Assembly: GCF_016862455.1 (NCBI RefSeq)
Contig: NZ_BOMZ01000053.1
Coordinates: forward strand, 1 to 41,257
Direction of reading: 5' to 3'
Length of the DNA stretch: 41,257 bases
Origin: Actinoplanes utahensis
GTDB lineage: Bacteria > Actinomycetota > Actinomycetes > Mycobacteriales > Micromonosporaceae
The notes below the pieces were generated by a model. The model was not told where the DNA came from, searched no databases, and was given only the letters and a program-made list of their open reading frames with translations. A program made the position numbers and the translations under genes. This document shows positions 15,440-23,005 of the stretch, one piece after another (within the stretch, counting starts at the first letter, position 1; each line of letters starts with the position of its first letter).

Positions 15440-15970
15440 ATGAGTCTTGACCGCGCTCTGGCGCCCGATCCGTACGATGTCCTGCCGCCGGTCCCGGCCT
15501 TCACCGTGACCAGCACGGACATGACGGACGGGCAGCCACTCGACGAGCTGTACGTGCACACCAGTGTGGGCGGGAAGAACCTGTCGCCCCAGCTCGCCTG
15601 GTCCGGCTTCCCGGCGGAGACGCGCGGGTTCGTGGTCACCTGCTTCGACCCGGACGCGCCGACCGGCAGCGGCTTCTGGCACTGGGTCCTGGTCAACCTG
15701 CCGGTGACGGTCACCGCGCTGGAGCGTGGGGTGGACCCGCTGCCGGACGGGGCGTTCTGTGTGCGCAACGACTACGGCGAGCGCAACTACGGCGGCTCCG
15801 CGCCGCCGCCCGGCGACCGCGCCCACCGCTATGTGTTCGCCGTGCACGCGATCGACGTCGACCGCCTGGAGGTGGCCCCGGACGCGTCGCCGGCCTACGT
15901 CGGGTTCAACCTGGCGTTCCACACGCTCGCCCGGGCCACCATCCGCCCGACCTTCCAGGTGCGCGGCTGA
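15440..15970 (+). CDS. PEBP family (YbhB/YbcL, Raf-kinase-inhibitor-like) protein
   Basis: The 176-residue protein has the phosphatidylethanolamine-binding fold, with the anion-pocket motifs DPDAPTGSGFWHWV (residues about 73-86) and GGSAPPPGDRAHRYVF. Bacterial members are cytoplasmic and mostly of unknown ligand. There is no signal peptide. GGAGG (15428-15432) lies 7 nt before the ATG. A TAGTCT -10-like box is about 60 bp upstream, and an intrinsic terminator follows the gene, so it is a single-gene unit. Confidence 0.92.
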   Translation: MSLDRALAPDPYDVLPPVPAFTVTSTDMTDGQPLDELYVHTSVGGKNLSPQLAWSGFPAETRGFVVTCFDPDAPTGSGFWHWVLVNLPVTVTALERGVDPLPDGAFCVRNDYGERNYGGSAPPPGDRAHRYVFAVHAIDVDRLEVAPDASPAYVGFNLAFHTLARATIRPTFQVRG

Positions 15971-15989
15971 CGGGCCCGCAGACGGATGA

Positions 15990-16020
15990 GGCCGCCGGCT
16001 GATCGCCGGCGGCCTTGTTT
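15990..16020 (+). terminator. Intrinsic terminator after the PEBP gene
   Basis: A perfect 10-bp stem GGCCGCCGGC (15990-15999) and GCCGGCGGCC (16005-16014) with a 5-nt loop is followed by TTGTTT. It lies between convergent genes ending at 15970 and 16050. Confidence 0.85.
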
Positions 16021-16049
16021 CGCTTGGAGGCGGAACCTGGTCTGGTCGG

Positions 16050-16763
16050 TCAGCCGGGGACGCGGGCCACGCAGAACACCGACTGGCCGAACGGCGGCCG
16101 CACGACCCGCTCCGCGGCCTTGGTCACCGGCAGCACGAAGGTGTCGTAGATCTTGACCATCGGCCCCTCTTTCGGGGCGAGCTTGAAGATGCTCGTGGCG
16201 GTGTAGTAACCGAGCAGGCCCAGCGCGTTCGCGTAGTGCAGCTTCTCGATCTCCAGACCGGCCTCGGTGAAGGCGGCGCCCAGCGTCTTCTTCGTGTAGC
16301 GGCGGATGTGCCCGGTGGCGATGTCCACCTGGCTCATCGCGAACATGAACGCCGGCACGATGATGATCACCCGGCCACCCGGGCGCACCAGCTCCTTCAT
16401 GCTGCGCAGCGCGCCCACGTGGTCCTCGATGTGCTCGAGCACGTTGTAGGAGACGGCCGCGCTGTATTCCCCGCGCGGGTCCTGGGCGGGAAGCAGCATC
16501 TGCTTCACGTCGATGTTCGCGAACTCGGCCATCCGCTCCTTGAGCAGGACGAGCCGGTCGGGATCGGCCTCGGTCGCGGTGAACTTCGGCAGGTGCTCCG
16601 CCCACTCGATCGCGTAATCCCCGAGGCCGCTGCCGATCTCGATGGGGTTGTCTCCGAGGTAGGGGAGAGCGAGCTCGACGAACCACCGGCGGTGGTTCAC
16701 GGCCATGGCGAGGCCTTCGAGCACTTCGGACTGGATCCGCTGGTCTCCAGTGATGTCTGCCAT
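16050..16763 (-). CDS. Class I SAM-dependent methyltransferase
   Basis: The 237-residue protein has methyltransferase motif I (PIEIGSGLGDYAIEW), an acidic residue at the end of strand 2 (TATEADPDR), and the post-motif region SYNVLEHIEDHVGALRSMKELVRPGG, which is typical of UbiE/glycolipid-type enzymes. The C-terminal part has a mildly hydrophobic stretch (ALGLLGYYTATSIF). The start is ATG 16763 with GAGGG 10 nt upstream; an in-frame ATG at 16823 has poorer support. The gene is divergent from a GT-C-like membrane protein, so a shared role in glycoconjugate assembly is possible but unproven. Substrate unknown. Confidence 0.88.
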   Translation of the reverse strand: MADITGDQRIQSEVLEGLAMAVNHRRWFVELALPYLGDNPIEIGSGLGDYAIEWAEHLPKFTATEADPDRLVLLKERMAEFANIDVKQMLLPAQDPRGEYSAAVSYNVLEHIEDHVGALRSMKELVRPGGRVIIIVPAFMFAMSQVDIATGHIRRYTKKTLGAAFTEAGLEIEKLHYANALGLLGYYTATSIFKLAPKEGPMVKIYDTFVLPVTKAAERVVRPPFGQSVFCVARVPG

Positions 16764-17025
16764 AGGTGAGGTTCCCTCATCTTGCCGATCTGAGCTGACA
16801 GCGGGACCGCTGAAGTTAACCATCTGACGCGCCTATCCGAAAGTTGGGCACTGGTCACCACTGATTTTTTGGCCTGATTGAGACATAGGTGGGCCGGGTG
16901 CTCGGATGGGTTACCTCACCGGAAGTCCACAGTCTGGGCGGTTCGCCGGACACGCGGAAAACACGCGTACATATCGGCTCTATCACGCCTGGGGCGCACA
17001 CCGCTGGCATCTGCGAAACCTCGGT

Positions 17026-17031
17026 TAGGCT
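17026..17031 (+). promoter_or_regulatory. -10 box of the GT-C-like gene
   Basis: TAGGCT ends 10 nt before the ATG at 17042, with no ribosome-binding site between, suggesting a leaderless or near-leaderless transcript. Confidence 0.5.
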
Positions 17032-17041
17032 CGCCGATGCT

Positions 17042-19000
17042 ATGACGATTACGGGTTTTGACTCGACAGGCCAGCCGACCGACGAGAACGTTCTGTCGCG
17101 CGGCCGGGTGACCGCCGAAGACGACCTGGATGCGGAGCTGATAGCCCTCGAGGCAAACGTCGCGGTGACCGCTTCCGCGGTTTCCGTCCCGCCCAGGGAG
17201 ACCGTCAAACCCCAGGTGAGACGGCGTCTGCTGACGTGGCAGGACATCGTCGCACTCGCCACTTTCATGATCGCTGCGTTCCTGCTCACCGCTCCGTTGT
17301 GGCTCAATCTTGATCATGAACTGCGTGATGATCCGCAGGATCAGGCTTTCTTCGAGTGGATGCTGGCGCACGGTGCACGAGTGCTCACCGATGGCGCGTA
17401 TCCGTTCTTCTCGGACCGCTTGAATTACCCCGACGGGGTGAACATGATGGCCAACACCTCGGTGTTGGCCGTTTCGTTGCCACTGACGCCGATCACTCTT
17501 CTGTTCGGTCCGCATGTGGCCTTCAACGTATTCCTGGCCGGCGCATTGTCATTAACCGGGGCTTCGTGGTATCTGGTGCTCTCGCGCCGCTTCGTCGCTT
17601 CCCGCGCGGCGGCCTGGGTCGGCGCGCTCGTCTGCACCTACGCCCCCAGCATGGTCTCGCACGCCGGCGGCCACCCGAACATCGTCTCGCAGTTCCTCGT
17701 CCCGCTGATCATCTGGCGCACCCTGGAGCTCCGGGTCCGCGGGCACGCGGTCCGCAACGGGCTGATCCTGGCCGGCCTGCTGGTCTGGCAGGCGTTCATC
17801 AACCTCGAGGTCCTCTTCATGACCGCGGTCGGCCTCGGCGTCTTCTGCGCGGTCATGGCCGTGGTCCGGCGCAGGAGCCACCGCGGCGAGGTCCTGCCGT
17901 TCCTGCGGGCGCTCGGCATCACCGCGATCACCACCCTGGCCGTGCTGGCCTACCCGTTGAGCGTCCAGTTCTTCGGCCCGCAGGCCTACCACGGTCTCGC
18001 CGAGTTCGTTCGGGGCTTCGGGGCCGACCTCGCCTCGTTCACCGCTTACTCACGGCACTCGGTGGCCGGCGACCCCGCCACCGCCGCCCTGCTGACCCAG
18101 AACCCCGCGGAGGAGAACGCCTTCTTCGGCTGGGGCCTGATCGTCCTCTTCTTCGGGCTGCTGCTCTGGCTGCGGCGCTCGGCCGCGGTGCTGGTGCTGG
18201 GCGCGATCGCGATCCTCTTCGCGGCCATGTCGCTGGGCCCGACCATCGTGCTGAACGGTGTCGACACCGAGGTGCCGGGCATCTGGGCGTTCCTGCACCA
18301 CCTGCCGGTGCTGAACTCGGCGGTGCCGACCCGCTGGGCGATGGCGATCGCCCCGATCGTCGGCATCGTGCTCGCGCTCGGCTGCCAGCGCGCGGCCGAC
18401 ACGATGCGCACCCAGCCGGCCGCCCGCGGCCCGGTCCGGGTCGCGATGATCACCGCGGTGGCGATGGCGCTGGTGCCGCTGATCCCGCGGCCGCTGGCGA
18501 CGGTCCCGATGGAGCCGGTGCCGGAGTTCGTCACGTCTGGGGCCTGGCGGGCCTACCTCGACGACCGGCACACCATGGTCGCTCTGCCGCTGCCGGACAG
18601 CAGCTATCCCGACCCGCTGCGCTGGACCGCCTACACCGGGCACGACATGCGGATCGCCGGGGCGTACGCGCTGCTGCCCAACCAGAACCCGCAGGACCCG
18701 TCCGACCGGACCGCGATGTTCTCCCCGCCGTGGCGCCCGACGAGCGGTCTGATCTCCTCGATCCGGCAGGGCAACCCGGTTCCGGAGATCACCGACGAGC
18801 GGCGCGAGATGGCGCTCGCCGACCTCCGCTTCTGGAAGGCCGGGGTGGTCGTGCTGACCCCGCAGAACCGGGACATCGAGATGCTGCGCGCCATGTCCGA
18901 CCTGCTGGGCTTCCGCCCGACCTGGATCGGCGGCGCGTGGGTCTGGGACGTGCGGGCCCTCGTCGACGACCCGGACGCGGTGCTGACCAGCGACTCCTAG
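17042..19000 (+). CDS. Polytopic membrane protein, GT-C glycosyltransferase-like
   Basis: The 652-residue protein has about 60 cytoplasmic residues, then roughly 11-12 transmembrane helices to about residue 490, then a soluble C-terminal domain of ~160 residues. After the first helix comes an acidic, aromatic loop (DDPQDQAFFEWMLAHGARVL, then YPDGVNMMANTS), the place where GT-C enzymes carry their catalytic aspartates. That layout suggests a polyprenyl-phosphate-sugar-dependent glycosyltransferase, but I do not recognise a specific family. The start at ATG 17042 is supported by the -10 box; the open frame reaches back to 16889. The neighbouring divergent methyltransferase may act on the same glycoconjugate. 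Confidence 0.8.
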   Translation: MTITGFDSTGQPTDENVLSRGRVTAEDDLDAELIALEANVAVTASAVSVPPRETVKPQVRRRLLTWQDIVALATFMIAAFLLTAPLWLNLDHELRDDPQDQAFFEWMLAHGARVLTDGAYPFFSDRLNYPDGVNMMANTSVLAVSLPLTPITLLFGPHVAFNVFLAGALSLTGASWYLVLSRRFVASRAAAWVGALVCTYAPSMVSHAGGHPNIVSQFLVPLIIWRTLELRVRGHAVRNGLILAGLLVWQAFINLEVLFMTAVGLGVFCAVMAVVRRRSHRGEVLPFLRALGITAITTLAVLAYPLSVQFFGPQAYHGLAEFVRGFGADLASFTAYSRHSVAGDPATAALLTQNPAEENAFFGWGLIVLFFGLLLWLRRSAAVLVLGAIAILFAAMSLGPTIVLNGVDTEVPGIWAFLHHLPVLNSAVPTRWAMAIAPIVGIVLALGCQRAADTMRTQPAARGPVRVAMITAVAMALVPLIPRPLATVPMEPVPEFVTSGAWRAYLDDRHTMVALPLPDSSYPDPLRWTAYTGHDMRIAGAYALLPNQNPQDPSDRTAMFSPPWRPTSGLISSIRQGNPVPEITDERREMALADLRFWKAGVVVLTPQNRDIEMLRAMSDLLGFRPTWIGGAWVWDVRALVDDPDAVLTSDS

Positions 19001-19125
19001 CGGGTGGGGGCCACGCTCCCGGGGGTGGCCTGTACCACCGCGCTCAGCCCGCAGCGGGCGGCAAAGGCGGATGGGCCGCCGACGCCGCTCCGGAGAGTCA
19101 CGGTGCCCTTGTTCGGCCCGTACCA

Positions 19126-19923
19126 CTAAGGGGTTTTGATGCAGCAGCCCGGGCAGACCTTGGGCTGTGGCAGGGTGAAGGCCAGGCAGCACGTCTTGCG
19201 TCGCACGTCGAGCCGGCCCTGGTTGTTGGGGTGGAGCTCGATCAGGTCGCGCACGCCGAGGGCGGTGAGCAGCCGGTCGATGGTCTCGGCGGAGGGGCCG
19301 GCGACCGCGTCGGCGGATCGCAGCACGCCGTAGGCGACGCCGGAGGCCAGGGAGCCCAGCAGTGTGCGTTTGCCGAGGCGGACCCGGCCGTGGACGGCGT
19401 CGAGCAGCGGGGTGAGGTGCTCGTCGAGGATGCTGCGGCGGAACTCGGCCAGCAGCGCGTCCTCGTCGGAGACCACCCGGACCTCCGGGCGCCCGGAGAG
19501 GGCCAGCGGGTCGTTGGGCAGGACCGCGATGGTGGCGCCGCGGCGGATGCCGAGCGTGATCAGCGGGCGCGGGTCGTCGAAGCGCATGACCGCGTCGGTG
19601 GCGGTGAGCAGCGGAACCCGGCGTGCGGAGGCCCAGCCGAGGACGGCCGGGAGGGTGAGCCAGTAGGTGTACGCCTTCCAGGCGAGCGCGGCGGCGGCGT
19701 GCGGCTGAGCGTTCCACCGGCGGCGTGCGGCGTCGAGGAGCGTGTCCAGGTGGACGTCGGTCAGGCGGGCGGTGGGGGTCCAGCCGGCCATGTCGGGCAC
19801 CACGAGGCCGGGCGCCAGGCCGGGGATCTCGGTGCTGGTGCCGAACATGGCGCGCAGGGTCGCGGTGACCGGCGCCAACGGCCGGGGGCGGATCTGCGTG
19901 AGCTCCATGGTGGGGCTGGTCAC
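19126..19923 (-). CDS. FhuF-like [2Fe-2S] protein, probable siderophore-iron reductase
   Basis: The ~265-residue protein ends in the ferric-reductase cluster motif RRKTCCLAFTLPQPKVCPGC, with CC then C-x2-C, which binds a [2Fe-2S] cluster in FhuF-type proteins that reduce ferric siderophores in the cytoplasm. The upstream part is a helical FhuF-like domain. Two starts compete: ATG 19908, and GTG 19923. The GTG overlaps the stop of a 13-codon open frame that has a perfect AAGGAG site, so I prefer it. An iron box at 20057-20075 lies about 135 bp upstream. The C-terminal end faces the GT-C-like gene. Confidence 0.85.
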   Translation of the reverse strand: MTSPTMELTQIRPRPLAPVTATLRAMFGTSTEIPGLAPGLVVPDMAGWTPTARLTDVHLDTLLDAARRRWNAQPHAAAALAWKAYTYWLTLPAVLGWASARRVPLLTATDAVMRFDDPRPLITLGIRRGATIAVLPNDPLALSGRPEVRVVSDEDALLAEFRRSILDEHLTPLLDAVHGRVRLGKRTLLGSLASGVAYGVLRSADAVAGPSAETIDRLLTALGVRDLIELHPNNQGRLDVRRKTCCLAFTLPQPKVCPGCCIKTP

Positions 19924-19961
19924 GGGTGTCCGCCTGCCCGCGGCACTCGTCGCTGAGTCAC
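19920..19961 (-). CDS. Possible leader peptide coupled to the FhuF-like gene
   Basis: AAGGAG (19968-19973) is 6 nt before a GTG (19959-19961) opening a 13-codon frame, VTQRRVPRAGGHP. Its TGA (19920-19922) overlaps the GTG start of the FhuF-like gene as GTGA. The reductase has no good ribosome-binding site of its own, so coupled translation is plausible. The peptide itself is unlike known attenuator leaders (no Cys or His runs). Confidence 0.4.
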   Translation of the reverse strand: MTQRRVPRAGGHP

Positions 19962-20056
19962 CGCATTCTCCTTGCGGATGGACTTGCTTGAAGTAGGTGG
20001 GGCGAGCCGGGCTCTTGTGGAGCGGCTGGGCTCGTCGACGACCCACGGTACCCGGT

Positions 20057-20075
20057 TAAGGGTAGCCTAACCACA
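20057..20075. promoter_or_regulatory. DmdR/IdeR-type iron box
   Basis: TAAGGGTAGCCTAACCACA matches the actinobacterial iron box TTAGGTTAGGCTAACCTAA at 14 of 19 positions, including the AGCCTAACC half. On the minus strand it embeds a TAGGCT -10-like hexamer (20064-20069), so iron-loaded repressor would block the FhuF-like promoter. Confidence 0.7.
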
Positions 20076-20109
20076 CTGGGCAAGGGGATCTTTCGGGCGA
20101 ATGCCCTAG

Positions 20110-20120
20110 GTAATGATTAC
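20110..20120. promoter_or_regulatory. AATGATT-centred palindrome, possible Zur/Fur-type site
   Basis: GTAATGATTAC is a perfect 5-1-5 dyad. Its AATGATT core equals the centre of the actinobacterial Zur box (TGAAAATGATTTTCA), but the flanks do not match (about 8 of 15 positions). It lies between the divergent FhuF-like gene and the HTH/deformylase gene. Confidence 0.35.
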
Positions 20121-20183
20121 TTTACGTAGCGTGCTGGCGCTGCCGGATTCGTCAAGGTATCTGTCGGCAAGTCGCTACTAGCT

Positions 20184-20231
20184 CCTTCGCGACAGGGACT
20201 CGCGGTGACACTGAACATGCCGTCGCGAAGG
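20184..20231 (+). promoter_or_regulatory. Inverted repeat that can sequester the ribosome-binding site
   Basis: CCTTCGCGAC (20184-20193) and GTCGCGAAGG (20222-20231) are perfect 10-bp complements separated by 28 nt. The right arm runs into AAGGGG (20228-20233), the ribosome-binding site of the HTH/deformylase gene. The repeat could be a pair of operator half-sites for its own HTH, or an RNA stem that limits translation. Confidence 0.5.
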
Positions 20232-20239
20232 GGACATCC

Positions 20240-21772
20240 GTGATGACCACCTCGCCCATCGAACGGGCAGCAGACCAGTTCGTCACGGTGCTCGCGCAAT
20301 GGCGGGCCGAGCGCGGGATGACGAAGAAGCAGCTCGCCGCGCGCATGGGTTTCGATCCCTCCTACGTCAGCCACGTCGAGGGACGGCGCCACAAACCCAC
20401 CGAGGACTTCGCCCGCAGAGCCGAGGCGGTGCTCGGCGCCGGCGGCGCCATCTGGCAGAGATTCCAGGAGTACGACGAACTCCGGCACGCCCGCAACGCC
20501 GGGATGCACCGGGAACCGCCCATCCCCGTCCAGTGGCTGCCGCCGGGCACCGGCCTGATCGTCGAACGTGAGGTCGCCGAGCTCGCCTACACCGGCGGGG
20601 CCTACCGCTGCCGGGTGTGGCGCTGGCTCTACAACGCCGGCGTCGAACCGGTCACCCGCTACCTGGCGAAGGTCGCCGTCGACCGGTACCCGCACGACCC
20701 GGCCGGCTCGAATCGGCACCATCGGGAGAACCCGCTCGACTTCGACGAGATGGACGTGCGGGCGTTCGCCGGTGAGGGCGACGCGGCCGAGCCGATGCAG
20801 TGGCGGGTCAAGCTCGACCGGGACGCGTCCAAGGAGATCTGGCTGATGTTCGCCAATGAGCGCGGCCAGTTCCCGCTCTACCCCGGCGATCGGACGATCA
20901 TCGAGTACGCGTACACGGTCGACGAGAAGAAGTGGGGCCAGTGGTTCCAGCGCGCCGTCCGGCTGCCGACCCGCTCGCTCACCGTCCGGCTGGATTTCCC
21001 GGAGAGCTTCGAGCCCCAGGTCTGGGGAGTGGAGGCATCGCTCAACGCCGAGGTGCCCGTCCGGACCCCGTTGGAACGCCGCACCGAGGGAGGTCGTGCC
21101 ATTTTCGAGTGGTCCACCGACGCGCCCCTGCTCAATGCCCGGTACCGGCTGGAATGGCGGTACCGCGGCGCCGGCGCCCCGCTGTACGAGGAGGTCGGGC
21201 CGCCGGAACCGGCCCTGCCACGGGCCTCGCATCGGATGCGCGGCATCGGCATCATCCAGCGCGGGTCCGACCTGCTCCGGCAGCGGGCCCGCCACTTCCA
21301 GCTGCCCCGTGAGGCGTCCGCCGCCCGCAACGCGGTCACTCAACTGCTCACCTCGCTGGGCCGGCTCGACGACCTGCACGAGTTCAGCAAGGGGGTCGGG
21401 CTGGCCGCGCCGCAGATCGGCGTGCCGGTGGCGGCTGCCGTCGTCCGTCCCCCGGAGCGGGACATCGATCCGGTCGTCCTGCTCAACCCGCGGGTCGTCG
21501 GGGAGTCCACCGAGTGCGACGAGCAGTACGAGGGATGTCTGTCGTTCTTCGACTACCGGGGGCTGGTGCCGCGGTCGCTGCGGATCGACGTGGAGCACGC
21601 CCGGTTCGACGGGACCCGGGTGGTGACGACGTTCGAGCGCGGGCTGGCCCGGCTGGTCAGCCACGAGATCGACCATCTGGAGGGGCGGCTGTACGTGGAC
21701 CGGATGCAGACGGACGCCAGCCTGCTGCCGGTCGCGGAGTACCAGCAGACCGGCCGCCCCTGGGACTACTAG
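20240..21772 (+). CDS. XRE-type HTH / peptide deformylase fusion protein
   Basis: The 510-residue protein has three parts. Residues 15-62 are an XRE-family helix-turn-helix (GMTKKQLAARMGFDPSYVSH). Residues about 95-325 are a strand-rich domain of unknown family, with many Trp and Tyr. Residues about 338-505 are a peptide deformylase with all three motifs: GVGLAAPQIG (385-394), EGCLS (431-435) and HEIDH (475-479). The metal ligands C433, H475 and H479 and the catalytic E476 are kept, so it should be active. Ordinary deformylases are 160-200 residues without a DNA-binding part. The start is GTG 20240 or ATG 20243. It may be a regulator whose activity depends on formyl-peptides or metal; this is inference. 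Confidence 0.92.
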   Translation: MMTTSPIERAADQFVTVLAQWRAERGMTKKQLAARMGFDPSYVSHVEGRRHKPTEDFARRAEAVLGAGGAIWQRFQEYDELRHARNAGMHREPPIPVQWLPPGTGLIVEREVAELAYTGGAYRCRVWRWLYNAGVEPVTRYLAKVAVDRYPHDPAGSNRHHRENPLDFDEMDVRAFAGEGDAAEPMQWRVKLDRDASKEIWLMFANERGQFPLYPGDRTIIEYAYTVDEKKWGQWFQRAVRLPTRSLTVRLDFPESFEPQVWGVEASLNAEVPVRTPLERRTEGGRAIFEWSTDAPLLNARYRLEWRYRGAGAPLYEEVGPPEPALPRASHRMRGIGIIQRGSDLLRQRARHFQLPREASAARNAVTQLLTSLGRLDDLHEFSKGVGLAAPQIGVPVAAAVVRPPERDIDPVVLLNPRVVGESTECDEQYEGCLSFFDYRGLVPRSLRIDVEHARFDGTRVVTTFERGLARLVSHEIDHLEGRLYVDRMQTDASLLPVAEYQQTGRPWDY

Positions 21773-21777
21773 CCGCT

Positions 21778-22887
21778 TCACTCCGAGAAGCTGTCATACT
21801 TTATCCGGATTGAGGGGACCTGAAGTTCGGCGAGGGTCTTCAGGGTGGCCTTCACCATCCGGCCCGACCCGGAGACGAAGAAGTCGTGCTCCTTCCACGG
21901 GCCGTACTTCGCCAACACGTCCGAGATGTCGCCCTGCTCCCCCGGGAAGGTCGGATCGTCACTGCACGCGGTGACCACCGACAGCCACGGGTACCGTGCC
22001 GCCAGCCGGTTGAGGTCGGCCAGGTCGTAGAGATCCTCCCGGTTCTGCGCGCCGAAGAAGACATGCACCCACCGGGTCCGGTTGTACCGGGTCAGCTCCT
22101 CCAGCAGCGACTTGATCGGGGCGAGACCGGTGCCGCCGGCCACGAAGACGGCGTCCCGGGTCGACCTGCGGTCCAGCGTCATCGAACCCATCGGGGCGGC
22201 AAGCTTCACCATGTCCCCGACCTGCAGCCGGCGGACCAGCGCGCTCGACACCCAGCCCGCGCCCACCGCCCGCACATGGAACTCCAGGGTGTTGTCGCGG
22301 CGCGGCGCGTTCGCTGGGGAGTAGGTGCGCCACAGCCGCGGCTGGTAACGCGGGGCCTCCAGGCTCAGGTACTGCCCGGCCCGGAACTCCAGCGGCTGCA
22401 ACGGCAGAACCGTGAACACCGCGATGTCCTGCGAGCGGCGTTCGTGCGCGACCACCTCGCCGTACCAGTACGGCGGATTCTGATCGGCGTCCGCACCGGC
22501 CAGCATCTTCGAGGCGATCACCGCGTACGCGTCGGCCCAGGCCTGGTCGTACTCGACCCCCCACTCCTCGCCCGCGAACGCCCGCATCGCCTCGATCAGC
22601 GCCCCGCCGACCACCTCGTAGTGCTCCGGTTCCACGTGGAACTTGCGGTGGTCCCGGCCGAGCGCCCGCAGATAGTCGTCGAACCGCTCCGGGTCCTCGA
22701 GCGTCTGCACCGCGGTCACGATCGCGCCCAGCAGCCGGGCCCTCTGCACATCCATCTGCACCGGGAACAGATCACGCAGGTCGGGGTGCGACAGGAACAT
22801 CCGCGCGTAGAAATAGCCCGCGACTTTGTCCTGATGCTCCTCGACCAGGCTCCAGCTCTCCTTGAGCAAGCGTGCGAGGTCTCCCAT
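21778..22887 (-). CDS. Flavohemoglobin-type globin/FAD-NAD reductase
   Basis: The 369-residue protein joins an N-terminal globin and a ferredoxin-NADP-reductase-like module. The globin shows the B10 Tyr region (GYFYARMF), the CD1 Phe (F41) and a proximal His (H80 in RDHRKF). The reductase has the FAD motif RTYS (187-190), the NAD loop GGTGLAPIKSLLEEL and the C-terminal SGSGRMV. Classical Hmp converts nitric oxide to nitrate; this actinobacterial type may instead handle other oxidants, so the substrate is uncertain. The start is ATG 22887 without a clear ribosome-binding site; an in-frame GTG lies upstream. It is convergent with the HTH/deformylase gene, with only 5 bp between stops. Confidence 0.9.
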   Translation of the reverse strand: MGDLARLLKESWSLVEEHQDKVAGYFYARMFLSHPDLRDLFPVQMDVQRARLLGAIVTAVQTLEDPERFDDYLRALGRDHRKFHVEPEHYEVVGGALIEAMRAFAGEEWGVEYDQAWADAYAVIASKMLAGADADQNPPYWYGEVVAHERRSQDIAVFTVLPLQPLEFRAGQYLSLEAPRYQPRLWRTYSPANAPRRDNTLEFHVRAVGAGWVSSALVRRLQVGDMVKLAAPMGSMTLDRRSTRDAVFVAGGTGLAPIKSLLEELTRYNRTRWVHVFFGAQNREDLYDLADLNRLAARYPWLSVVTACSDDPTFPGEQGDISDVLAKYGPWKEHDFFVSGSGRMVKATLKTLAELQVPSIRIKYDSFSE

Positions 22888-22993
22888 GTCATTCAGGGTG
22901 GTCAGCACAGTCGGGAACACGACGCACCCGAAGTGCGATTCGCCACCCTGCCCGGCGCGCCGTTTGCCGAAATGGGCGAATTTGTGCCTCGCC

Positions 22994-22999
22994 TACAGT
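22994..22999 (+). promoter_or_regulatory. -10 box of a leaderless CPBP gene
   Basis: TACAGT ends 6 nt before the GTG at 23006, and no ribosome-binding site is present, as for eccB. Confidence 0.6.
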
Positions 23000-23005
23000 T
23001 GTCGG

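Noticed and set aside
17356..19956. Very long plus-strand frame
   Set aside because: It is a GC-driven shadow of the GT-C-like gene and of the FhuF-like gene in other frames; it has no domain or start signal.
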